Assembly (NCBI RefSeq): GCF_017355985.1 | Contig: NZ_JAFIQU010000029.1 | Location: forward strand, 1-54,018 | DNA: 54,018 nt | DNA from: Arenibaculum pallidiluteum | GTDB taxonomy: Bacteria > Pseudomonadota > Alphaproteobacteria > Azospirillales > Azospirillaceae | Reading direction: 5' to 3' | In this document: positions 16,829-23,956 of the stretch, piece after piece | How positions within the stretch are numbered: position 1 is the stretch's first letter | Layout of the letters: each line of letters begins with the position of its first letter | Position numbers and translations under genes: made by a program | The notes under the pieces: generated by a model | What the model was told of the DNA's origin: nothing | The model's input: the letters and a program-made list of their open reading frames with translations, nothing else | Databases searched by the model: none

Positions 16829-17830
16829 TCAGGGCCGCGGCGGCGGCAGGACCACCGAGAAGCGCACGCCCGGGCCGCTCCGCACATCCAGCTCGGCCCT
16901 GAGCTGCCCCGCGAGGATCCGGGCCAGCTTCAGGCCGAGCCCGCCGCGGACCTCCGTCTCGGGAGGCAGGCCGCGGCCCTCGTCCTCCACGGACACCGCC
17001 AGGCGGCCATCGGCGCGCGGCAGCGCGGTGACCCGGATCGTGCCGGCCTGCCCGGCGGGATAGGCGTGGCGCAGCGCGTTCGCGATCAGCTCGTTCAGCA
17101 GCAGCCCGAGCGGCACCGCCGCCTCGAGGGGCAGGCAGGCATAGCCCAGGTCGACAAGGACGGAGACGTCTGGCCGGTCGTGGTGCAGCTTCAGGCCGCT
17201 GGCGATCCGCTCGACCAGCGGACCCAGCTCGACCCGGGTGTAGTCCTGGGTCTGGTAGGCTGTGTCCTGGGTAAGCCCCAGGGCCTGGACCCTCTGGACG
17301 GTCTCGCCTAAAAGCGCGCGCGCGTCGGGATCGGACGTGTTCGCAGCCTGCAGGTTCAGCAGGCCGATCACGGTCTGGAGCGTGTTGCGCGTGCGATGGT
17401 GCACCTCCAGCAGCAGCGCCTCCTTCTCGGCGACCTCGCGGCGCGCGCGCTCCTCCGCCTCGCGGCGCTCGGTGACGTCGTGTGCGGAGCCGCAATAGCC
17501 CTCGAAGACGCCGCCCTCCAGGACGCAGGGGCACCCATGGTCGAGAATCCACCGCCATGCGCCGTCGTGACGCCGCAGCCGGTACTCGACCTCGAAGGAG
17601 TCGCGCGCGGCGAGGGCCGACGCCATGACCGCCGTGACGCGCGGCGCATCGTCGGGATGGATGCCGTCGGTCCAGCCCAGCCCCACCTCGTCCTCGGCGG
17701 GGCGGCCGGTGAAGCGCAGCCACTGCGCGTTCAGGAAGATGCGGCCGAGATCGGGTCCGGCCTGCCAGATCATGACCGGAGCATGGTCGGCCAGCAGCCG
17801 GAAACGGTCGTCTCCGCCCTGGCCGGTCAT
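16829..17830 (-). CDS. PAS-domain sensor histidine kinase, HisKA_2/HWE-like
   Basis: A 333-residue cytoplasmic kinase with no membrane segment. A PAS domain (residues about 10-130) has the usual VMIWQAGPDLGRIFLNAQWL and ends in GSAHDVTERREAEERARREV. The phosphoacceptor helix is KEALLLEVHHRTRNTLQTVI (His near 158), of the HisKA_2 type common in alphaproteobacteria, and the ATPase domain has LGLLLNELIANALRHAYP (N box) and VSVEDEGRGLP (G1). I start it at MTGQGG (17830); an in-frame codon at 17878 adds 16 residues. It should sense light, redox or a ligand through PAS. No response regulator is beside it; the OmpR-type regulator at 20152-20871 is the nearest intact candidate. Confidence 0.88.
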   Translation of the reverse strand: MTGQGGDDRFRLLADHAPVMIWQAGPDLGRIFLNAQWLRFTGRPAEDEVGLGWTDGIHPDDAPRVTAVMASALAARDSFEVEYRLRRHDGAWRWILDHGCPCVLEGGVFEGYCGSAHDVTERREAEERARREVAEKEALLLEVHHRTRNTLQTVIGLLNLQAANTSDPDARALLGETVQRVQALGLTQDTAYQTQDYTRVELGPLVERIASGLKLHHDRPDVSVLVDLGYACLPLEAAVPLGLLLNELIANALRHAYPAGQAGTIRVTALPRADGRLAVSVEDEGRGLPPETEVRGGLGLKLARILAGQLRAELDVRSGPGVRFSVVLPPPRP

Positions 17831-17931
17831 CGTCTCGTCCTCATCCGCGGAACACTGGGTCTCGCGTTGGGAACGCACGAAACCGCGGCCCGTTCCGCGA
17901 GAACGGGCCGCAACGCCGCCGTGGCCGGTGC

Positions 17932-18423
17932 TCAGGGCCGAAGGATTCCGAAGCGTATCTCGGCGGCGCTCTGCTGGCGGTCATGAGGCGGCCGCCGCTC
18001 GTCATCGTCCATGCGACGCAGCTCGAAGCGGATCATGCGCAGATCGGCCTGGACGGTCTCGACGGCCGCGCTCACCAGCGGCGGCAGGGTCAGCGTCCCG
18101 AACCCCTCGCAGGCCGTGATGCTGTCGGAGATGGAGCGAGCCATGGTCGCGTTGATCGCCGCCCAGGCGGCTGGGCCGAGGGCCGCCCCCTGCTGCACCG
18201 CACGACAGCGCGCCGCCCCTTGGGGCGTCCCGGCCAGGATCGGCCGGCCGCCGAGGCGGAGCTGAAGATGCGCGATCTCCTGCGCCGAGGCGGCGCAGTC
18301 GCCGGCGAGCCGACGGAGCAGCTGCGCCGCCTCGGCATCGCGCGCCATGGCGCCGCAAGCCTCGAGAAGCGCCGCGTTGTCGAGGCAGAAGGCGATCAGC
18401 CGGTTCAGGATCCAATGGGACAT
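17932..18423 (-). CDS. DUF2383-like ferritin-fold helical protein
   Basis: A 163-residue mostly helical protein. The first half, LNRLIAFCLDNAALLEACGA followed by a helix ending RRLAGDCAASAQEIAHLQL and the tripeptide-rich LGGRPILAGTPQGAARC, resembles the DUF2383 (PA2169-type) four-helix bundle, whose typical ending is LGGEPE..G. Cysteines are more frequent than usual. The C-terminal tail is polar and probably disordered. The function of this family is unknown; some members occur with stress-response genes. It stands alone between the sensor kinase and a MaoC-type hydratase, all on the minus strand. The family assignment is from pattern memory. Confidence 0.6.
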   Translation of the reverse strand: MSHWILNRLIAFCLDNAALLEACGAMARDAEAAQLLRRLAGDCAASAQEIAHLQLRLGGRPILAGTPQGAARCRAVQQGAALGPAAWAAINATMARSISDSITACEGFGTLTLPPLVSAAVETVQADLRMIRFELRRMDDDERRPPHDRQQSAAEIRFGILRP

Positions 18424-18512
18424 GGGCCGACATCGAAGGGAGGGGACCTTCGAAGAACATGCCGGGCGCCCGGTTGTTCCGGCCCCGGACCCACCGCGCG
18501 ATCATGCCCGGC

Positions 18513-19370
18513 TCAGGGCCCGAAAGTGGCCGTGGCGTTGACGGCCAGCTCCCCCGCGGGGCCGGCGACCCAGAGCTCGGCGCCCGTGCCGGCGGCACGG
18601 CCGTTCAGCGTGAAGGCCGCGGTGTCGAAGACCGGCGCCATGCCCCGGAAGGCGAAGTGCCTGACAGGCGGCGCGCCCGCCTCCCGCTCCAGAAGATCGA
18701 GCAGAAGCGTCGCCATCAGCGGCGCATGGACGACCAGGCCGGGATAGCCCTCCACCCCGGTCGCATAGGAGAGGTCGTAATGGATCCGGTGGCCGTTGAA
18801 GGTCAGTGCCGAGTAGCGGAACAGCAGCACTGGATCCGGGACCACCCTGCGCGTCCAGCTTGCCCCGCCCGGCGCCGGCTGCGCCGCAGGTGCGGGATCG
18901 CCCGGGCGCGGGTCGGCGCGGTAGACGATGTCGTGCTCCTCCGCGACCGCAGGCCCCTCGCCGCCGTCGATGGTGTGGCGCACCGTCACGAAGATCAGCG
19001 GGCCGGTGCGGCCCTGGCGCCCCTCGACCGACAGGATCTCGGAGACCCGGACCGCCCTGGCGCCGACGCGCAGCGTGCCTGGAAAGGACAGCCGCCCGCC
19101 TGCCCACATGCGCCGCGGCAGCGGCACGGGAGGCAGGAAGCCCCCGCGCCGGGGATGTCCGTCGCGCCCCAGGGCCGTGGCGGGCGCCGCCTCGCGGAAG
19201 AAGGCCCAGTGCCAGCCCGGCGGAAGCGGGTCGCCGGCCTCCGGGACGCCGGGCCGGCCGAGGGTCGCGGCCATCGCCCGCGCGGTCCAGGGATCCAGGT
19301 GGTCGGATCGGGTCTCCGTGCGGCCGACCCAGGCGCGGAGCTCCTCGATGTCGGGCAAGGCTTCGGTCAC
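18513..19370 (-). CDS. MaoC-like acyl-CoA hydratase (mesaconyl-C4-CoA/itaconyl-CoA hydratase type)
   Basis: A 285-residue double hot-dog protein. The N-terminal half is the FAS1-like dehydratase domain (PGWHWAFFREAAPATALGRD, then RMWAGGRLSFPGTLRVGARA). The C-terminal half has the MaoC hydratase motif FNGHRIHYDLSYATGVEGYP followed by GLVVHAPLMATLLL, where Asp/His act in water addition. This architecture is shared with mesaconyl-C4-CoA hydratase (Meh) and related itaconyl-CoA hydratases and with HTD2-like proteins. Substrate cannot be assigned, and no CoA transferase or lyase partner is adjacent. It is divergent from the uracil-DNA glycosylase family gene 103 bases away. Confidence 0.8.
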   Translation of the reverse strand: MTEALPDIEELRAWVGRTETRSDHLDPWTARAMAATLGRPGVPEAGDPLPPGWHWAFFREAAPATALGRDGHPRRGGFLPPVPLPRRMWAGGRLSFPGTLRVGARAVRVSEILSVEGRQGRTGPLIFVTVRHTIDGGEGPAVAEEHDIVYRADPRPGDPAPAAQPAPGGASWTRRVVPDPVLLFRYSALTFNGHRIHYDLSYATGVEGYPGLVVHAPLMATLLLDLLEREAGAPPVRHFAFRGMAPVFDTAAFTLNGRAAGTGAELWVAGPAGELAVNATATFGP

Positions 19371-19473
19371 GGCTCCCCCTCACGGTCGCGCGCGGAATCT
19401 GTTACACCCGCCGCGTCTGTGGATCCAGCGGCGGGGCAAACCCCGCCCAAGAAGCCGGGGAGATCGGGGTTCC

Positions 19474-20058
19474 ATGCTGCCATTCGTCGAATACGCGCAG
19501 CCCTCAGACGCGCGATCGGAGGTTCGGCTCGCCATCATCGGCGAGGCGCCCGGCGCCGAGGAGGCCCGTCTGGGCAAGCCCTTCGTGGGCCGCAGCGGCC
19601 GCCTGCTCGACGAGAACCTGGAGGCGATCGGGATCGACCGACGGGCCTGCCTGGTCGGCAACGTCTTCCGGTACCAGCCGCCCGGTAACAAGGTCGATCA
19701 TTTCTTCGCGAGCCGCGCCCGCGCCCGCAAGGAGGGCTTCGGCGTCGCCGAGAGCTGGGGCCCCTTCGGCACCAACTACGTCCGTGCCGAGTTCGCGCCC
19801 GAGATGGAGCATCTCCGCAGCGTCCTGGAGCGGCTGCGTCCGGCTGCCATCGTGGCGCTGGGCCGCACGCCGCTCTGGGCGCTGACCGGCGAGAACGGCA
19901 TCATGAAGCTGCGCGGCCAGGTGCTGGACTGCCGGCTGCTGCCCGGAGCCAAGGTCGTCCCGACCTTCCACCCCAGCTACATCCTTCGCGGCCAGCGGGC
20001 AGAGGAACCCCTGTTCCGCGCCGACATCGCCCGCGCCTGGAGCCTCGCGCAGGGCTGA
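19474..20058 (+). CDS. uracil-DNA glycosylase superfamily protein lacking iron-sulfur cysteines
   Basis: A 194-residue protein. Motif 1 is AIIGEAPGAEEARLGKPFVG followed by RSGRLLDENL, as in family 4 uracil-DNA glycosylases, and motif 2 is VVPTFHPSYILRG near the C-terminus. Family 4 enzymes carry four cysteines for a 4Fe-4S cluster; this protein has only two (RRACLVGN and VLDCRLL) in other places, so it probably has no cluster and resembles phage-type or cluster-less members. It should remove uracil from DNA, or it may be a non-canonical member. I chose the ATG at 19474 since the preceding frame is shadow of the opposite gene. A 21-base tandem repeat follows directly after the stop. Confidence 0.82.
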   Translation: MLPFVEYAQPSDARSEVRLAIIGEAPGAEEARLGKPFVGRSGRLLDENLEAIGIDRRACLVGNVFRYQPPGNKVDHFFASRARARKEGFGVAESWGPFGTNYVRAEFAPEMEHLRSVLERLRPAAIVALGRTPLWALTGENGIMKLRGQVLDCRLLPGAKVVPTFHPSYILRGQRAEEPLFRADIARAWSLAQG

Positions 20059-20063
20059 CGCGT

Positions 20064-20147
20064 CGGCTGCAGGCAGCGGCGGGCCGACTGCAGGCAGCGG
20101 CGGGTCGACTGCAGGCAGCGGCGGGCCGACTGCGGACAGCGGCGGAC
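20064..20147 (+). repeat. four tandem copies of a 21-base GC-rich unit
   Basis: Four consecutive 21-base units (20064-20084, 20085-20105, 20106-20126, 20127-20147) share the core CTGCAGGCAGCGGCGGG; the last copy has diverged at three positions. The array fills the gap between the convergent stops of the uracil-DNA glycosylase gene (20058) and the response regulator gene (20152). It is a minisatellite-like array with no coding role that I can see. Confidence 0.88.
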
Positions 20148-20151
20148 CGGA

Positions 20152-20871
20152 TCAGATCAGCTCGACCGCGGTGGCCAGCACGTAGCCAGCGCCACGCTCT
20201 GTGCGGATCAGCCGTGGCTCGCCCGGATCGATCTCGAGCTTGCGGCGCAGTCGCAGGATCAGCACGTCGATGCTGCGGTCGCAGACCTCCTCGTCGTGGA
20301 CCCGCGTCGCCGCGAGGAGCTGCTCGCGGCTGAGCACCTTCTGGGGCGCGCGCAGGAAGGCGACCAGCAGGTTGAACTCCGCGGCGGTGAGCTTGGTGGG
20401 TTCGATCTCCGGTCGGGTCAGGCGACGCATCCGCGTATCCAGCTGCCAGTTCCCGAATCGGTATGACCGACGCTCGCGGCGCCGCGGCCGCCGCTCGGTC
20501 CGATCGGCCCGCCGCAGCACGGCACGAATCCGCGCCAGCAGCTCGCGGGTGCTGAACGGCTTCGTCAGATAGTCGTCCGCCCCGAGCTCGAGCCCCTGCA
20601 CCTTGTCCTCCTCCCCGTCCCGGTCGCCGGAGACGATGATCACCGGCGCATCGGACAGCGAATTGAGGTCGCGCAGTATGTCGAGGCCGTAATCCGGACA
20701 GACGCTCGGGTCGAGCACGATAAGGTCCACGGGCTTCTGGGCGAGAATGCGCGCGACCGCGCCACTATGGGACGCCGTGCTCACCTCGTAGGCGTGATCG
20801 CAGAGATAGTCGCTGATCAGACCGCGCGCCGCCGGGTCACAGTCCGCGACGAGAATGTGGCTGCCCTTCAT
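20152..20871 (-). CDS. OmpR/PhoB-family response regulator with atypical receiver pocket
   Basis: A 239-residue regulator. The receiver domain occupies residues 1-120 with phosphoacceptor Asp in DLIVLDPSVC, Thr/Ser in VIIVSGD and Lys in DDYLTKPFSTREL. The C-terminal winged helix (about 140-235) shows LTAAEFNLLVAFLRAPQKVL and the recognition region DRSIDVLILRLRRKLE, then GAGYVLAT. The acidic pair of strand 1 reads ADCDP, so the residue equivalent to CheY Asp13 (metal ligand) is Cys11, and another Cys follows the phosphorylation site (DPSVC). Start ATG at 20871 is preceded by AGGGGGATAG. No kinase gene adjoins it. DNA binding should be normal; phosphorylation may not be. Confidence 0.88.
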   Translation of the reverse strand: MKGSHILVADCDPAARGLISDYLCDHAYEVSTASHSGAVARILAQKPVDLIVLDPSVCPDYGLDILRDLNSLSDAPVIIVSGDRDGEEDKVQGLELGADDYLTKPFSTRELLARIRAVLRRADRTERRPRRRERRSYRFGNWQLDTRMRRLTRPEIEPTKLTAAEFNLLVAFLRAPQKVLSREQLLAATRVHDEEVCDRSIDVLILRLRRKLEIDPGEPRLIRTERGAGYVLATAVELI

Positions 20872-21344
20872 GCTATCCCCCTGGCTCCTTGCGACGCAGC
20901 CTTGGTCATGAAGCGATGGCCTGCGCCGCTGCGCCGCTACCGCGCCATAACCAGGCGTCCTGGTCGAAGGACGCATCTTGATCTTCACGCCCCATCGGCG
21001 TGCGGAACCGAGGTTGCACGCGTCGCCGGCGCCGCTCTGTGGAGAACTTCACAAGGGAGACGGTCTTTCCGGGGTCTCGGACCGCCGGGACGTCTCGGCC
21101 GCGCGCCAGGGTCGCATGTGCTCGATGGACGATCCTGCTGTTGGGCGGGCTCAAACTAGGCGAGCGCGGCAGTCTGGAAAAATTCTAAATCGTAAAGTTC
21201 GTATTAACGAAAACTTATGAGTCGAATCGAGACTGCGCATCCTGCGAGATGGGCCGCTCGGGCGGCTGACCGCCGCACCGGCCCCGCCCGCCGCAGGATG
21301 GTTCGCATCCTATCGCGCCGGCGGAAATCACCGTGAACAGGGCT
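20872..21344. other. 473-base intergenic region
   Basis: No gene is supported on either strand. The part from 21178 to 21225 is distinctly AT-rich and holds an imperfect inverted repeat, AAGTTCGT-ATTA-ACGAAAACTT at about 21195-21216, which could be an operator or a promoter region for the minus-strand response regulator. The remainder is GC-rich sequence without structure I can interpret. Confidence 0.4.
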
Positions 21345-21379
21345 CGCCCCTTCCCGGCCTGTCGGCCTGGGAAGGGGCG
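21345..21379 (-). terminator. stem-loop downstream of the paired secreted-protein genes
   Basis: CGCCCCTTCCC pairs with GGGAAGGGGCG, enclosing a small GGCC/GGCC inner stem. It begins 25 bases after the stop of the gene at 21405-21746 (minus strand). No strong T tract follows, so it is a plausible terminator or 3'-end-stabilising hairpin. Confidence 0.6.
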
Positions 21380-21404
21380 TTGGACCTCGGGCATCGGGGC
21401 ACCG

Positions 21405-21746
21405 TCAGTTGGCGTAGGCGCGGCTGAAGTCGGTCTCGCCGAAGGCCATCTCGGAGGCGGCGGGCTGCCCGCCGGCGATCTGGCTCCAGCCCTGGCCCGA
21501 GAGGTTGTCGTAGATGGGGTCGACCGCGGCTTCGCCGGAAACCAGCGAACGGAAGCCCTGCGCGCTCCGGACCGCCTCCTGGCGCACCGCGACCGGCGCC
21601 GGGCCCTGCGGGTTCGGCTGGGCGCCGAAGGAGACGAGGTCGGAGGAGCCGTGGAACTGGTTCACGCCGGGGTTGCCTTCGCCGGCGAAGGCCGGGGCGG
21701 CGGACAGGATGCCGAGCAGGGCGGCGGCGATGGACAGCGTCTTCAT
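21405..21746 (-). CDS. small secreted protein, tandem paralogue A
   Basis: A 113-residue protein with a clean signal peptide (MKTLSIAAALLGILSAAPAF, cleavage expected after AFA). The mature part contains NQFHGSSDLVSFGAQP, a variable middle, GEAAVDPIYDNLSGQGW and a C-terminus GETDFSRAYAN. It has no cysteine and is mildly acidic. It is 77 bases downstream of a paralogue with the same arrangement, and both end in the same residues, with a run of about 37 identical bases at their 3' ends, so they come from a recent duplication. No known family is recognised; a periplasmic or extracellular role is inferred from the signal peptide only. Confidence 0.75.
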   Translation of the reverse strand: MKTLSIAAALLGILSAAPAFAGEGNPGVNQFHGSSDLVSFGAQPNPQGPAPVAVRQEAVRSAQGFRSLVSGEAAVDPIYDNLSGQGWSQIAGGQPAASEMAFGETDFSRAYAN

Positions 21747-21823
21747 GGTCGGGGTTCCTTTCGTGTCTGGCTGGTTGGGTGGTCGGTGGGTTCGGCTGGC
21801 TGGATGCTCGGCAGGGCCGGCGG

Positions 21824-22171
21824 TCAGTTGGCGTAGGCGCGGCTGAAGTCGGTCTCGCCCGAGGCCATCTCGGTGGCGGCGGGCTGCCCGGCGGTGGCGA
21901 TGACCAGGCCCTGGGCCGAGAGGTTGTCGTAGAGCGGGTCGACCGCGGCCTCGCCCCAGACCAGGGCCCTGTCGGCCAGGCCGGGCCTGCCGGCGTCCTG
22001 GCGGACAGTGACGGGGCCGGTCTCAGCCTGGGCGCTCGGCTGGGCGCCGTAGGAGACGAGAGTGCTGGAGCCGTGGAACTGGTTGGTGCCGGCGCTGCCT
22101 TCGCCATTGGCCATGGCGGGGGCGGCGGCGAGGATGCTGATCAGGGCGGCGGCGAGGGTCAGGGTCTTCAT
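21824..22171 (-). CDS. small secreted protein, tandem paralogue B
   Basis: A 115-residue paralogue of the next gene downstream. It has a signal peptide (MKTLTLAAALISILAAAPAM), then GTNQFHGSSTLVSYGAQPSA, a divergent middle (QDAGRPGLADRALVW), GEAAVDPLYDNLSAQG and the ending ASGETDFSRAYAN. Conserved blocks at both ends with a variable core suggest that the ends carry the structural or recognition features. A purine-rich GGAACC stretch precedes the ATG. Upstream (22270-22340) a 13-base sequence occurs twice and may be a control element for the pair. No homologous family is known to me. Confidence 0.75.
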   Translation of the reverse strand: MKTLTLAAALISILAAAPAMANGEGSAGTNQFHGSSTLVSYGAQPSAQAETGPVTVRQDAGRPGLADRALVWGEAAVDPLYDNLSAQGLVIATAGQPAATEMASGETDFSRAYAN

Positions 22172-22269
22172 GGCGTGGGTTCCTTTGCTGTTTGGGTAGC
22201 TGGTTTGGTGTCGCTTGGGTGTGTGTTGGCGTCCCGTGCTGGGGTGAGAGGATCATCTCATACGATCAG

Positions 22270-22340
22270 ATCGTGCGCGATACATATTCCTGCAACCCTG
22301 CTGCGCGCTGGACGCGCTTGCGATAACATCGTGCGCGATA
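22270..22340. promoter_or_regulatory. two copies of ATCGTGCGCGATA upstream of the secreted-protein pair
   Basis: The 13-base sequence ATCGTGCGCGATA is present exactly at 22270-22282 and 22328-22340, 58 bases apart. Each copy is a near-palindrome (ATCG...CGAT arms). The surrounding 22250-22350 is more AT-rich than its neighbours and lies about 100-170 bases upstream of the start of the minus-strand secreted-protein gene, and upstream of nothing on the plus strand. This looks like a pair of regulator binding sites, but the regulator is unknown. Confidence 0.45.
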
Positions 22341-22470
22341 TATCGGCCCTGATTCGCCGCCTACGGACCGCTACCATCAATCGCTAGCCAACGGGCGCAA
22401 CTGGTTTGGCCGGCGCCGAACAAGCAGCTGGTTCTACGGCAAGACTGCTTGAGGAAATGACGGCCGCTCT

Positions 22471-23505
22471 TCAGGCCGGTGTGGCGACGACCACCGACAG
22501 GGGGGCACCCTGGGACACGAGCACCCGGGATGGTTTCCAGCCGGTGCTCGTCAGCAACGCCTCGAGCTCAGCCATGGTGCGCTGGCGCCCTCCGCCGAGA
22601 CAGAGCATGTGGATGTCGAGGATCTTCGCGGGGTGCGGCTTGCCGTCCTCGGGCACCACCGACTCGCAGAGATAGAGGCCGACGCCGCTCGTTGCCGTCC
22701 TGCGCATGACCCCGAGGACCTGCCGGCATTCATCGTCGCTCCAGCTCCTCAGCACATGCTTCATGAGATACGCGTCGGCAGGCGGCACGCTCGTGAACAT
22801 GTCGCCGCCGATATGCACGCAGCGGCCATCGCGCACCACTGCGCCCGTCTGATGATTGGCCCAGTCGTCCGCGATCTCGGGCAGATCGAAGACAACGCCG
22901 AATGCCATCGGATGGTCCTCCAGAAGCCCTGCGAGCAGATGGCCGCTGCCGCCTCCGATGTCGCAGAGAATCGGCGCGTATCCGAAGGAGAACGGCCTCA
23001 GCAGGGCGCGCACGACATCGGTCTCGCTGGCCGAGAGGGCCGACATCGCCTGACGGAAGAGGCGTGCATGGGACGGGTCGCGCCTGAAGTATCCGGAAGC
23101 CGTCGTCCGGAAGGCGCGCAGGAACCCATCCTGCGCGCCGGTCCTCACGAGATCGGGCAGATGGCTCCAAACCGACCGGTGCACCGGGCCTTCCTCGAGC
23201 AGAACGACCGGCCGCAGGGAATTCCTCTCGTCCCGTCTCAGAAGGCGGCCGGCCGACGATACCGCGAAGGTCGTGCCCCCATGCTCGATAAGCAGCCCAA
23301 GTGCTGCGAGCGCTCGCAGCAGCCGGCAAAGCCGGTCGGGATCGACCCCGGCACTGCGCGCGATCTCGTCCTGTCGGCGTGGCCCGTCGTCGGGGAACTG
23401 CTCGAACACGCCGATCTCGACGGCGGCATGGACGATCTCGCTGCGCCAGCGGCCCGCAATCAGGTCGAGGAGAATGGCCGCATCCGATGCCGGCTGCTGC
23501 GTCAT
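22471..23505 (-). CDS. SAM-dependent O-methyltransferase (acetylserotonin/CrtF-type)
   Basis: A 344-residue class I methyltransferase. The N-terminal dimerisation winged-helix domain (residues about 10-100) has LIAGRWRSEIVHAAVEIGVF and LLRALAALGLLIEHGGTTFA; the catalytic domain has the SAM-binding glycine-rich loop PILCDIGGGSGHLLAGLLED and the later DAYLMKHVLRSWSDDECRQV, where the His matches the catalytic base region of plant-type O-methyltransferases and of hydroxyneurosporene methyltransferase CrtF. GAGGGG lies nine bases before the ATG at 23505. There are no carotenoid or polyketide genes around it, so the acceptor is unknown. Confidence 0.87.
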   Translation of the reverse strand: MTQQPASDAAILLDLIAGRWRSEIVHAAVEIGVFEQFPDDGPRRQDEIARSAGVDPDRLCRLLRALAALGLLIEHGGTTFAVSSAGRLLRRDERNSLRPVVLLEEGPVHRSVWSHLPDLVRTGAQDGFLRAFRTTASGYFRRDPSHARLFRQAMSALSASETDVVRALLRPFSFGYAPILCDIGGGSGHLLAGLLEDHPMAFGVVFDLPEIADDWANHQTGAVVRDGRCVHIGGDMFTSVPPADAYLMKHVLRSWSDDECRQVLGVMRRTATSGVGLYLCESVVPEDGKPHPAKILDIHMLCLGGGRQRTMAELEALLTSTGWKPSRVLVSQGAPLSVVVATPA

Positions 23506-23956
23506 GCTTGATCCCCTCAATTGTCCCTTTCGAAGCGGGACATCCGCCGGCCAGCGCATCGATATTGCCAGCAAACGACACAAGCCCCCCGCTCAGCCGC
23601 CAAGCCGGTTCGAAAAATCATCAGTCATTCCAATGATTAGTCTTCTGTGAACCGCCGGGATTTTACTGTTCCTGGAACACAGGTAACCGCGGCCGGTTGC
23701 CCGGATATTTCACCGGAAGTGCTGATTATTACTGATGTAACCGGATTCGGAATTGGCGCATTCGCCGCGCCCTCCCCGCCAAAGGCGGGAAGCACGACGA
23801 ACCCTTGCCGCAGCGCGCTGGCCGACGGACGGCGCACGACGGTTCTGATACCCCGCTGCGCCCGCGAGCCGAGGGGGCTCCCGAGAGCGGCGCTCCTGCT
23901 GCCATCTATCTCCGCCCTATCTCCGCCAGGCGCCCCCACATGGGCGCGCGGCCGGC
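23506..23956. other. 451-base intergenic region
   Basis: The first third (about 23600-23740) is less GC-rich (for example AAAATCATCAGTCATTCC and CTGATTATTACTGATG) and probably holds the promoter of the methyltransferase gene. The rest is GC-rich with open frames on both strands that have no recognisable homology and poor starts; I do not annotate them. No hairpin with a T tract is seen. Confidence 0.35.

Noticed and set aside
13755..17723. 1322-residue open frame on the minus strand
   Set aside because: Only its last 211 codons (otnC) are real; the rest is a non-homologous Arg/Gly/Ala-rich shadow of otnK, denD and the sensor kinase in another frame.
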